Source: an uncultured Collinsella sp. (lineage in GTDB: Bacteria > Actinomycetota > Coriobacteriia > Coriobacteriales > Coriobacteriaceae). Taken from it: a stretch of 8,970 nt of DNA. The notes beneath the pieces were generated by a model. It saw only the letters and a program-made list of their open reading frames with translations, made no database searches and was not told the origin of the DNA. Of this stretch, positions 1-7,755 are shown piece after piece (position 1 is the first letter of the stretch; every line of letters starts with the position of its first letter). Where the stretch lies: contig CAUGKA010000070.1 of the NCBI GenBank assembly GCA_959599615.1, positions 1-8,970 on the forward strand, in the 5' to 3' direction. Both the position numbers and the translations under genes were made by a program.

Positions 1-624
1 CTGCCCGGTCATAAACCGGTTGGTCACGCCCACAAAGTAGATCCACTCGGCGATCTCTTGGGCGGTGGCCCAGCGTTTAAGCGGCGTGAGCTCCATAATC
101 TGGTTCCACAGGTGTTCGTCTTCCATCACACAACGGTTGAGCGGCGTGATAACGCCGCCCGGGTCCACACTGTTGGCGATGGCCTGCGGTGCCAGGCGGT
201 TTGCAAGGTTCTTGGTGTAGGCGATAACGCCGCCCTTGCTGGCGGCATAGGCGGGAAACTCCGATCCCGTATGTCCGCTCGCGGACCCCACATTGACCAC
301 GGATTTGATAGTCGGCGCCGGCTTGGCGGCAAGCCCCTCTCCCACAAAGGCGTAGCGCTCGGTCACGTTGATGGTGCCACACAGGTTGGCGGCGATATCG
401 TCGGCCGAATCCTGCGCACCGGCAACGTTTACGATTACCTGGGGTTCAAGGTCGTCTGGAAACAAGTCCGGTTCGCGGACATCAACGATCAGATGGCGGT
501 AGCGCTCGTGCTCGACCGCCGTCGGCAGCAGGTCAAAGCCCACGACCTCGTGGCCCTCGTCCAAAAAGCGCTGCACGCACGCGGCTCCGATACCGCCCGA
601 AGCGCCCGTGATCAAAACCCGCAT
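1..624 (-). CDS. Short-chain dehydrogenase/reductase (SDR), C-terminus cut by window edge
   Basis: NAD(P)-dependent oxidoreductase of the classical SDR family; substrate unknown. The visible 208 residues show the Rossmann nucleotide-binding motif TGASGGIG at residues 6-13, the NxAG-type motif (NVAG, 66-69), a catalytic-serine region (GSASG, 113-117; Ser114 or Ser116) and the YxxxK pair Tyr126/Lys130. The PGG after the sixth strand and the closing FMTGQ are typical of the family, so only about 15-30 C-terminal residues should lie beyond the left edge. The ATG at 624 follows a GGAGC ribosome site. The region between the dinucleotide-binding motif and NxAG is short, which makes the protein slightly smaller than a typical 245-residue SDR. 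It starts 9 nt after the transporter stop, so the two are very likely cotranscribed. The SDR fold is certain; the substrate is not. Confidence 0.9.
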   Translation of the reverse strand, partial: MRVLITGASGGIGAACVQRFLDEGHEVVGFDLLPTAVEHERYRHLIVDVREPDLFPDDLEPQVIVNVAGAQDSADDIAANLCGTINVTERYAFVGEGLAAKPAPTIKSVVNVGSASGHTGSEFPAYAASKGGVIAYTKNLANRLAPQAIANSVDPGGVITPLNRCVMEDEHLWNQIMELTPLKRWATAQEIAEWIYFVGVTNRFMTGQ

Positions 625-633
625 ACTTGCTCC

Positions 634-1356
634 TTAGGCGGTTGCGTGGCGCTCGAGGTACTCGGCGCCCACATTCTCACGCTCCCAGCCACGCACGACC
701 TTGTAGCCCACGGGGCTCAGGAAGACCTCGCACAGCAGCTCGGCAACAGCGCCGGTCAGCGAGCACATAAGGACCTGCACCCAGGTCCAACCAAAGAACG
801 TGTGGCTCACCACAATGGCAAAGACCAAGTTGTCGACAAACTGGCCAACACCCGTGGACACATAGGAGCGGAAGGCGAAGCTCGCAAAGTTATTCTTTTT
901 GAGCATACGGCCGAGCGACTGGTTGAGCGTGGAGTTAACCACGGCAGAAACGAGCATTGCCAGCGAAGAGCCCAGCACCACGTACCAGGTGCCGCCAATG
1001 GTGGCGTTAAGGGCGCTGTTGACCTCGATCATGCCCGTGTCGTAGTAGGCGCCCCACATGCCGGGCGTGAGCGAGCATGCCCAAAAGCACAGGCTCACGG
1101 CCAGGTTGACCAGCAGCGCGAGGATAGAGATTTTGATGGATGCCTTGGCGCCAAAGCGCTTGCAGATCATGTCCTGGCACAAAAACGAAACCCAGCTCAC
1201 CACAAAGCCGCAATCGAGTGCCAGATACGGCAGGCTGATGAGCTCTTTGTTGGCCAGTAGGTTCATCATGATGACGCTCACGAAAAACAGCGAAACCGTT
1301 GCCGCGGGAATGCTCCGCAACAGGACCTTGTAGTCCTCCATGACCTTCTTGATCAT
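634..1356 (-). CDS. VUT/YhhQ-family queuosine precursor transporter
   Basis: Integral membrane protein of 240 aa in the DUF165/VUT family, whose characterised member E. coli YhhQ imports queuosine precursors (preQ0/preQ1). About six hydrophobic segments are visible, near residues 17-36, 41-60, 73-95, 120-140, 170-188 and 192-217. Two family signatures are recognisable: QDMICKRFG (61-69, matching the (A)D-x-I-x-x-x-(Y/F)G motif after the second helix) and FRSYVSTGVGQFVDN (162-176, matching the R-(T/S)-Y-x-S-T-x-x-x-Q-x-x-D motif). The ATG at 1356 has an AAAGGAG ribosome site at 1369-1363. It is the first gene of an operon with the downstream SDR. Its leader contains a preQ1-like aptamer candidate, consistent with control by the transported ligand. 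The family call is firm; the exact substrate is inferred from the family. Confidence 0.9.
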   Translation of the reverse strand: MIKKVMEDYKVLLRSIPAATVSLFFVSVIMMNLLANKELISLPYLALDCGFVVSWVSFLCQDMICKRFGAKASIKISILALLVNLAVSLCFWACSLTPGMWGAYYDTGMIEVNSALNATIGGTWYVVLGSSLAMLVSAVVNSTLNQSLGRMLKKNNFASFAFRSYVSTGVGQFVDNLVFAIVVSHTFFGWTWVQVLMCSLTGAVAELLCEVFLSPVGYKVVRGWERENVGAEYLERHATA

Positions 1357-1362
1357 TATGTA

Positions 1363-1412
1363 CTCCTTTGGTTTTAGGTTTAACGAGCAGGATATCGGAC
1401 CCGAACTGCTCG
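1363..1412 (-). promoter_or_regulatory. Candidate preQ1-I riboswitch in transporter leader
   Basis: On the minus strand, CGAGCAG (1412-1406) and CTGCTCG (1390-1384) form a perfect 7-bp stem closing a 15-nt loop (1405-1391). The loop begins TTC and ends with an unpaired C directly before the 3' stem arm, which is where class I preQ1 aptamers keep their ligand-pairing C. An A-rich tail (1383-1370) follows, containing ACC or AACC segments that can pair with GGGT in the loop (1402-1399) to form an H-type pseudoknot. The tail runs straight into the AAAGGAG ribosome site (1369-1363), so ligand binding could mask translation initiation. Size, layout and the adjacent transporter gene all fit. The pseudoknot helix is only 3-4 bp as read by eye, so the call is tentative. 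Confidence 0.5.
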
Positions 1413-1441
1413 GACGCCCCGGTCTTGAGACGACGGTGGGT

Positions 1442-1470
1442 ATGATAGCCGCTCATACGGCATCAGGCAA
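1442..1470 (-). promoter_or_regulatory. Promoter of the transporter-SDR operon
   Basis: A sigma-70-like promoter: -35 TTGCCT (1470-1465), 17-nt spacer, -10 TATCAT (1447-1442). Transcription would start near 1435, about 20 nt before the candidate preQ1 aptamer, which is a typical leader arrangement. The -35 box overlaps the end of the prfC terminator tract. Confidence 0.6.
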
Positions 1471-1507
1471 GTAAACGGCGCGGCAGCCCCGCAGGGCCAC
1501 CGCGCCG
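1469..1507 (-). terminator. Rho-independent terminator of prfC
   Basis: Directly after the prfC stop, the minus strand folds into CGGCGCGG (1507-1500) paired with CCGCGCCG (1483-1476). A TG/TG mismatch and an inner GCCC/GGGC helix with a TGCG loop complete the hairpin, followed by TTTACTT (1475-1469). The long GC stem, tight loop and short T-rich tail are those of an intrinsic terminator. It separates prfC from the next operon on the same strand. Confidence 0.8.
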
Positions 1508-1512
1508 ATGCG

Positions 1513-3126
<1,614 letters not shown>

Positions 3127-3173
3127 GCGGATCCTTTCTTGCATTGAGTGCATTACGTCGTTGTAACCGTATT

Positions 3174-3179
3174 ATTGTA
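3174..3179 (-). promoter_or_regulatory. Possible -10 element for prfC
   Basis: TACAAT on the minus strand about 48 nt upstream of the prfC start, in the context CTACAATAAT. There is no convincing -35 box 16-18 nt further upstream, so this is a weak call. A near-identical CTACAATAAAA occurs upstream of the ClC gene. Confidence 0.35.
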
Positions 3180-3264
3180 GCCGCGAAATCCCGCCATAGG
3201 GCACCTATCAGGACAAATTCATCAGCCGAGCTCGCCGTGCACCGGGCAGCCGCCTCAAGGATCG

Positions 3265-3559
3265 TCTCAATCTGTAACAGTAAGACGGGTTTTGAGCCCC
3301 TACCTGTTACAGATCAAGACAAACTGGCAGGCCCGCCGGCACAATCTCAATCTGTAACATCTAGCCGCCCAAATCGGGTCTAACTGTTACAAATCGAGAT
3401 AAACAGGAAGGCAGGCAACCAATGTCTCGATCTGTAACATCTAGCCGCGCAAATCGACTCTTACTGTTACAGATTGAGACAAATAGGCAGGCGGGCAAAT
3501 AAGAACTCGATCTGTAACAGCAGGCGACCCAAAACGGACCTAGGTGTTACAGATTGAGA
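3265..3559. repeat. Four palindromic units in exact 80-bp tandem array
   Basis: Left arms (consensus TCTCRATCTGTAACAK) start at 3265, 3345, 3425 and 3505. Right arms (consensus CTGTTACAGATTGAGA) start at 3304, 3384, 3464 and 3544. Both series are spaced exactly 80 bp. Each 55-bp unit is a 16-nt arm, a 23-nt centre and an inverted 16-nt arm; 25-bp linkers sharing AAAYAGGCAGGC-like sequence join the units. The core TGTAACA/TGTTACA is invariant in all eight arms; arms within a unit match at 13-14 of 16 positions. Units 2 and 3 have nearly the same centre, beginning CTAGCCGC, which suggests tandem duplication. The layout resembles alternating REP/BIME elements, or an array of protein-binding sites. 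It lies between the divergent prfC and GntR genes and no ORF in it looks coding. The flanks, 3180-3264 and 3560-3607, show nothing I can name. Confidence 0.9.
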
Positions 3560-3607
3560 TTGTTTTGGAGCAAGCGCGGCACTGGCGGGCTATTCCACAT
3601 TTAGCTC

Positions 3608-3658
3608 TTGCGTAACTGTGCATAGTGTATATATACTGTGCTTACCGGGTATATACAC
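3608..3658 (+). promoter_or_regulatory. Promoter and palindromic operators of the GntR-ABC operon
   Basis: -35 TTGCGT (3608-3613), 18-nt spacer, -10 TATACT (3632-3637), with a start expected near 3644. The -10 is embedded in the palindrome GTATATATAC (3627-3636). A second palindrome, GTATATAC (3649-3656), lies just after the predicted start. Together GTGTATATA (3625-3633) and TATATACAC (3650-3658) form a longer inverted repeat. AT-rich GTATA/TATAC palindromes at the promoter are the type of site bound by YtrA-class GntR repressors, so autorepression by the first gene is likely. Confidence 0.6.
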
Positions 3659-3685
3659 GTGTAGCCCAACAGCTAAGGAGCCGCT

Positions 3686-4066
3686 GTGGACATCATCCTA
3701 TCCAATTCGAGCGACAAGCCCATCTACGAACAGATATCCTCACAGGTCAAAGCTCAGATCCTTTCGGGCACGCTCGCTGCGGGAGCAAAACTCCCCAGCA
3801 TCCGCGCGCTCGCGAGCGATCTTGGCGTGAGCGTCATCACCACCAAGCGCGCCTACGCCGACCTGGAGCAGCTCGGGTTTATCTGCACCGTGCAGGGCAA
3901 GGGCTGCTTTGTCGCCGAGGGCAACCAAGAACTCTTGCGCGAAAACCAGCTCTGCCATATCGAAGAGCTGCTCGCACAGGCAGCAACGCAAGCCGAAACC
4001 CTGGGCGTCACGCGCGACAAGCTGCACGAGATGCTCGACCTCGTAGCCCCCGAAACCATGCAGTAG
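3686..4066 (+). CDS. GntR-family repressor, YtrA subfamily
   Basis: A 126-aa DNA-binding protein with an N-terminal winged helix-turn-helix (residues about 11-77). The stretch PIYEQISSQVKAQILSGTL, then LPSIRALASDLGVS and ITTKRAYADLEQLGF, is the classic GntR recognition fold. The C-terminal part is only about 50 residues and helical, with no effector-binding domain. This is the feature that defines YtrA-type regulators, which usually control a neighbouring ABC transporter. The start is GTG at 3686, with AAGGAG 5 nt upstream at 3675-3680. The ABC ATPase gene starts 23 nt after its stop. It probably represses this operon through the palindromes at 3625-3658; the inducing signal is unknown, though in related systems it is often cell-envelope stress. 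Confidence 0.93.
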   Translation: MDIILSNSSDKPIYEQISSQVKAQILSGTLAAGAKLPSIRALASDLGVSVITTKRAYADLEQLGFICTVQGKGCFVAEGNQELLRENQLCHIEELLAQAATQAETLGVTRDKLHEMLDLVAPETMQ

Positions 4067-4089
4067 CCATCTGCAAGAAAGGCTATACC

Positions 4090-4971
4090 ATGCAATATTT
4101 GCTAGAAATCAAAGGTGCATCGCGCCGCGTAAGCGACCGCTTTTCGCTGCGCGACGTCACGCTTGCCGTGGAGCCTGGCCAGATCGTCGGCTTTGTGGGC
4201 GCAAATGGCGCCGGCAAGACGACGACCATTCGCGCCGCGCTTGGGCTTATAAAGCTCGATGCCGGCGAGGTGCATCTGCTTGGACAGCGCTGCGATACAT
4301 ACGCACCCGACGAGACGCAGCACCACCTGCGCTCCCGCGTCGGTCTTGTCCTGGACACGTGCCCCTTCCCCTCCACGCTCAAGGTGGGCCAGATCGAGGC
4401 ACTCGTAGGTCCGGCATACCCCACGTGGAGCTGCGAAACGTTCGCCGGATTCATCGACCGATTTGGCCTCGATCCCAAGACGAAGGTCAAGGACCTCTCC
4501 CGCGGCATGGGCATGAAGCTGCAGCTCGCCTGCGCGCTCAGCCACAATGCCAAGCTGCTCGTTTTGGACGAAGCCACTGCGGGCCTCGACCCCATGGCAC
4601 GCGAAGAGCTGCTTGACGAGCTGCTCGCCTTTGTTTCCGACGGCCAGCGCAGCGTGCTGCTCTCGAGTCATATTACGTCCGACCTCAATCGCGCTGCCGA
4701 CCGCGTCATCTGCATCGATAACGGCTCGATTGTGTTTGACCTGCCGCGCGAAGACATTACCGACCGCGCCGGCGTCGCCCACTGCACTCAAGCGCAGGCG
4801 TCCGAGCTCATGGCTTGCGTCGAAGGCGCCCGTGCCGCCCACCACGCCTATAGCGTGGACGTGCTCGTGCCCAACCGTCGCGATGTGCTCGAGGCCTTCC
4901 CCGAGATTCCCTGCGACCGGGCAACCATTGATGACTATCTTCGCCTCACGCTGAAAGGGGCTTCGAAATGA
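4090..4971 (+). CDS. ABC transporter ATP-binding protein (YtrB-like)
   Basis: A 293-aa ATPase subunit. Walker A GANGAGKTT is at 37-45, the signature LSRGM at 136-140, Walker B LLVLDEA at 156-162, D-loop AGLDP at 164-168 and switch His194 in LSSHITSDL. The usual Q-loop glutamine is replaced in VGLVLDTCPFP (84-94); an acidic residue here is familiar from the YtrB-like group that partners with YtrA regulators. About 70 residues follow the ATPase core, as is common in this group. The ATG at 4090 has a GAAAGG ribosome site 7 nt upstream; the reading frame is open back to 3625, but that part encodes the GntR gene in another frame and is not used. Its stop overlaps the permease start, so the two subunits are translationally coupled. 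The transported substrate cannot be told. Confidence 0.93.
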   Translation: MQYLLEIKGASRRVSDRFSLRDVTLAVEPGQIVGFVGANGAGKTTTIRAALGLIKLDAGEVHLLGQRCDTYAPDETQHHLRSRVGLVLDTCPFPSTLKVGQIEALVGPAYPTWSCETFAGFIDRFGLDPKTKVKDLSRGMGMKLQLACALSHNAKLLVLDEATAGLDPMAREELLDELLAFVSDGQRSVLLSSHITSDLNRAADRVICIDNGSIVFDLPREDITDRAGVAHCTQAQASELMACVEGARAAHHAYSVDVLVPNRRDVLEAFPEIPCDRATIDDYLRLTLKGASK

Positions 4972-5666
4972 AACGCGCCTTTATGTCTGAGCTCGCCATC
5001 GTCCGCACGCTTGTCCCGAGCATCGCGGGCGTCGGCCTGTTCATCTTCGTCGTACTGACCCTCGCCAACGCATCGGACGGTGACTCTGGCATGAGTGCCG
5101 GCGCCTGCGCGGTCAGCGCCATGTCGCCTATCATGGTCATGAGCTCGCTGGCCGGCTTCGACAATCAAAACGGATGGGAGCGTTATCGGGCAACGCTGCC
5201 CCTCTCGCGCAAAGACATTATTTGTGCCCGCTACCTGTGCATCGTTGTCTTCTCGACTGTCATGGCGTGCGCCGCCGCGCTTTTGAGCATCATCGTTCTT
5301 CCGCTCTTCAACAGTGCGGGCGTGACTTCGACGGTACAGACCGTCTTTGAGATTGCAATAGCCTCGGCAGTATCGATGCTCATCTCCCTCATGATGGTGT
5401 TTTTGGCACAGCCGCTGTTCTTTCGCTTTGGACACATGGAGGCGTTGCGCCTATCCGTTGGCCTGTTTGCCCTGCTCTGGTGCCTTGCCATCGCCACGTT
5501 GAGCTCCTCCAACCCTATCAGCAACTGGCTCATGTCGTTTGCCGGAGCGAATCCCGACCCTGCTGTTCTTGGCTGTCTGTGCGCAGGCATCGCCACACTT
5601 ACCCTCGTGCTATGTGCACTTAGCTGCATCGTCAGCACCAAGGTTTATCGAGTACGCGATCTGTAA
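4968..5666 (+). CDS. ABC-2 type transporter permease
   Basis: A 232-aa membrane subunit with about six hydrophobic segments, near residues 13-34, 44-63, 88-113, 125-149, 160-180 and 198-223. The cytosolic segment WERYRATLPLSRKDIICARYL (70-90), with its L-P-x-S-R-K-x-I core, is the hallmark of ABC-2 permeases (ABC2_membrane_5-like) and probably contacts the ATPase. The ATG overlaps the ATPase stop in an ATGA junction. No second permease follows, so the transporter would be a homodimeric permease plus homodimeric ATPase. Its role, efflux or envelope stress handling, is inferred only from the YtrA-type regulator. Confidence 0.88.
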   Translation: MKRAFMSELAIVRTLVPSIAGVGLFIFVVLTLANASDGDSGMSAGACAVSAMSPIMVMSSLAGFDNQNGWERYRATLPLSRKDIICARYLCIVVFSTVMACAAALLSIIVLPLFNSAGVTSTVQTVFEIAIASAVSMLISLMMVFLAQPLFFRFGHMEALRLSVGLFALLWCLAIATLSSSNPISNWLMSFAGANPDPAVLGCLCAGIATLTLVLCALSCIVSTKVYRVRDL

Positions 5667-5678
5667 GCACGCGAGTCT

Positions 5679-5700
5679 CGATCCACGAAGGGCGTGATCG
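5679..5700. other. Small hairpin between convergent genes
   Basis: CGAT-C-CACG and CGTG-ATCG pair around an AAGGG loop (8 bp with one bulged C) just after the permease stop. Neither strand has a T-run next to it, so it is not a clear intrinsic terminator. The 89-nt gap between the permease and ClC stops shows nothing better. Confidence 0.25.
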
Positions 5701-5755
5701 CCCCCCTCCCCGCAAATCCGTGGCAAACGGCATGTCCCCGGCGTGCGCCACCGTA

Positions 5756-7060
5756 CTACTTGCGCAGCGGTTTGGGTAGCGGAATGGCGGCGGCGATAAC
5801 GGCGGCGATGATCATACAGACGATACCCTTGAGCGGGAAGCACATGAGCAGCAGGCCCACGACCATGACGGGCTGACGCATAACGGCGCCCATCGTCGAG
5901 GCGGTGCAGACGGCAACGCAAAAGACCGGATCGGCGCCGGTGAGGATGGCAAGGCCATAGCCCAGACTTACGCCCGAGAAGATAACCGGGAAGAAGTGAC
6001 CGCCGCGCCAACCAAGGTTGATGAGGGCGGGCGTCAGCATGGCCTTGACCAGACCGGTCGCGATAAGCACGCCGGCGGGGATGGTCAGATAGGTCTCCAT
6101 GAGCACGTCGGCCTGGGTCTCGCCGGCAAACATGGTGTAGGGCAGGACCGTGCCGCAGACGGCGAGCGCCAGACCAGCCAGCATTGCCTTAACGACAGGA
6201 CGCTCTCCTATGGCGCGGGCAAACGCTTCGCTCGCGTGCTCAGAGACAAAGTACAGCCAGCCGCAGATTGTTCCAATCAGCGACAGAGGAATGAGCCAGG
6301 TAAGCTCCAGGTTGCCCACCACGGCAGCCTCGAACCTCGGCATGCCCATGCCGCCGCCCATAAGCTGGCCGAGCAGCAGGTAGGTGCCCAGACCGCCGGC
6401 AATCGCGATGCCGTAGACCACGGTCTTTTGCGCCTTGGGCAGCTTGATGGCGATCTCGCCGGACGTGGACTCATCGTCGGCGTCTTCGCCCTGGCCGTCG
6501 GCGCTACCGGCAAGCGGTGCCACAAAGCCAAAGACGGGCGCGGTAAAGAGCGCCGTCAACGCGGCCTGGGTACCCAGCAGCGTAAGCTCCCTAAACTCGG
6601 CGCCAAAGCGACGCATGCGGTCGCCAACCCAGCTGCACAGACCCGCGATAACACCGGTCAGGCCGGCCTCCGGTCCAATACTTCCGCCAAACAGCAGCGG
6701 CAGCAACGCCGCGAGCGAAAGCTTGCCCAGGTTGTCATACGGGTAGCGCCCGTCTTGCTTAACCTTAGCCATCACCTGGTTGAGGTCATCGGTCTTGGTG
6801 CCCGTAAGCTTTTCGTACAGACCGATCAGCAGGCCGCCCAGCAGGCAGACAAAAAACGGGTACGGCAAAAAGCCAAACGGGCCACTGGCAAGCTCGGGCG
6901 AAGCGACGCCCAGCGCGTGCGGAATCTCGGTCCATAGATAGTCGATGCCGTGCTCCATCGCGAAAAAGAACAGCCAGACCGCGGCACCTGCGAACGCACC
7001 GGTCACGGCAACGCTAACTAAAAACAGCGCGCGGTTTGTGGGTTTGGCAAGGTTATCCAT
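5756..7060 (-). CDS. Divergent ClC-family chloride channel/antiporter
   Basis: A 434-aa polytopic membrane protein of the voltage-gated chloride channel (ClC) family. Two conserved anion-pathway motifs are visible: GGSIGPEAG (125-133), corresponding to GREGP of ClC-ec1, and GGHFFP (353-358), corresponding to GGIFAP. The position of the gating glutamate (Glu148 in ClC-ec1) is Ile128 here, with a Glu three residues later, and the first GSGIP motif is not recognisable near residues 88-100. It therefore belongs to a diverged branch, and channel versus proton-coupled exchange cannot be predicted. An acidic, Gly/Ser-rich insert (185-202) sits between helices. The ATG at 7060 has GGGAGGA about 5 nt upstream. 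No C-terminal CBS domains are present. It lies downstream of the LOG gene, with a 126-nt gap and its own possible -10. Confidence 0.88.
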   Translation of the reverse strand: MDNLAKPTNRALFLVSVAVTGAFAGAAVWLFFFAMEHGIDYLWTEIPHALGVASPELASGPFGFLPYPFFVCLLGGLLIGLYEKLTGTKTDDLNQVMAKVKQDGRYPYDNLGKLSLAALLPLLFGGSIGPEAGLTGVIAGLCSWVGDRMRRFGAEFRELTLLGTQAALTALFTAPVFGFVAPLAGSADGQGEDADDESTSGEIAIKLPKAQKTVVYGIAIAGGLGTYLLLGQLMGGGMGMPRFEAAVVGNLELTWLIPLSLIGTICGWLYFVSEHASEAFARAIGERPVVKAMLAGLALAVCGTVLPYTMFAGETQADVLMETYLTIPAGVLIATGLVKAMLTPALINLGWRGGHFFPVIFSGVSLGYGLAILTGADPVFCVAVCTASTMGAVMRQPVMVVGLLLMCFPLKGIVCMIIAAVIAAAIPLPKPLRK

Positions 7061-7099
7061 CGGGTCCTCCCGCGGTCAAAGTCGACATAGTTACGTTTT

Positions 7100-7105
7100 A
7101 TTGTA
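7100..7105 (-). promoter_or_regulatory. Possible -10 element for the ClC gene
   Basis: TACAAT on the minus strand in the context CTACAATAAAACG, about 40 nt upstream of the ClC ATG. The upstream 17 nt are very GC-rich and no -35 box is recognisable. Confidence 0.35.
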
Positions 7106-7157
7106 GGGCGGGCACGGCGCGGGCGGGCTAACCATCTGCGCCGCGAACGACACCGTT

Positions 7158-7181
7158 GGGCGCCGCACGCGCGGCAGGCCC
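7158..7181 (-). terminator. Terminator-like hairpin after the LOG gene
   Basis: Five nt after the LOG stop, the minus strand folds as GGGC, a CT bulge, GCCGC, loop GCGT, GCGGC, GCCC: 9 bp, all G-C. No T-run follows (AACGGTG), so efficient intrinsic termination is doubtful; it may only attenuate or stabilise the transcript end. Confidence 0.35.
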
Positions 7182-7186
7182 GAGGC

Positions 7187-7720
7187 CTAGTTGTCGATAA
7201 TCGATGCGATTTGGTGCAGGTTATCGGCAAAGCAAATCCCCTGCTGGCGCTGCGGGCTCGATAGGCCCTTATCGATCATATGCTCGAGCAACGCCTTGAG
7301 GTCGTTGTAGTAGCCCCCGAGGTTGTACAGGATGCACGGCGCATCGAGATGCCCCAACGACACAGCGGACATGACCTCGGCAATCTCCTCGAGCGTGCCC
7401 GTACCGCCCGGGAAGGCGATGAACGCGTCGCCGAGCTCGATCATCTTGGCCTTACGCTCGGTCATGCCGCTCGTCACGATAAGGTCGTCGATGCCATCGT
7501 GCTGAAACTCGGCCTCGATAAAAAAGCTCGGCTCCACGCCCGTCACATAGCCGCCGGCATCGAGCACGCTATCGGCGAGTGCACCCATCAGACCCGACTT
7601 GGACCCGCCGTATACCAGCGCGTGTCCGTTGGCGCCAATCCAGTTGCCCAGCTCCTGCACCGCGGGCAGAAACGCCGGGTCATTACCGACGCTGGCACCC
7701 AGATACACGGTGATATTCAT
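7187..7720 (-). CDS. LOG/TIGR00730 family Rossmann-fold protein
   Basis: A 177-aa cytosolic protein of the lysine-decarboxylase-like (LOG) family. Characterised members hydrolyse nucleoside 5'-monophosphates (cytokinin riboside monophosphates or AMP) to the free base and ribose 5-phosphate. The phosphate-binding motif GGSKSGLMG (38-46) and the active-site motif PGGTGTLEE (104-112) are intact. The substrate-side motif reads MTERKAKM (86-93), where MHxRK is more usual, so the His is replaced by Thr while Arg and Lys remain. The ATG at 7720 has a GAGGGGGA ribosome site. It begins 35 nt after the ion-channel stop on the same strand, so cotranscription is likely. The bacterial substrate is uncertain; a link to the neighbouring ion channels is not evident. 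Confidence 0.93.
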   Translation of the reverse strand: MNITVYLGASVGNDPAFLPAVQELGNWIGANGHALVYGGSKSGLMGALADSVLDAGGYVTGVEPSFFIEAEFQHDGIDDLIVTSGMTERKAKMIELGDAFIAFPGGTGTLEEIAEVMSAVSLGHLDAPCILYNLGGYYNDLKALLEHMIDKGLSSPQRQQGICFADNLHQIASIIDN

Positions 7721-7755
7721 ATTCAGTCCCCCTCATCGTGGCGTGCGGCGCCCCT

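Noticed and set aside
58..1260. Long plus-strand open frame opposite the SDR and transporter genes
   Set aside because: It is the antisense shadow of two well-supported genes in GC-rich DNA; the translation is rich in Arg, His, Gly and Ala with no known motif.
3161..3170. TTGTAACCGT near the prfC promoter as a ninth array arm
   Set aside because: It matches only the TGTAAC core, lacks the flanking TCTCAATC and is out of the 80-bp register.
3265..3559. CRISPR array
   Set aside because: The repeats alternate in orientation, the intervening segments are related to each other rather than unique, and no cas gene is in the window.
3625..4089. N-terminal extension of the ABC ATPase back to 3625
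   Set aside because: It overlaps the GntR gene in a different frame and crosses the promoter; ATG 4090 has its own ribosome site and fits the family N-terminus.
5996..6937. Plus-strand 313-codon frame opposite the ClC gene
   Set aside because: Antisense shadow of the ClC gene; no membrane or enzyme motif and no supporting ribosome site.
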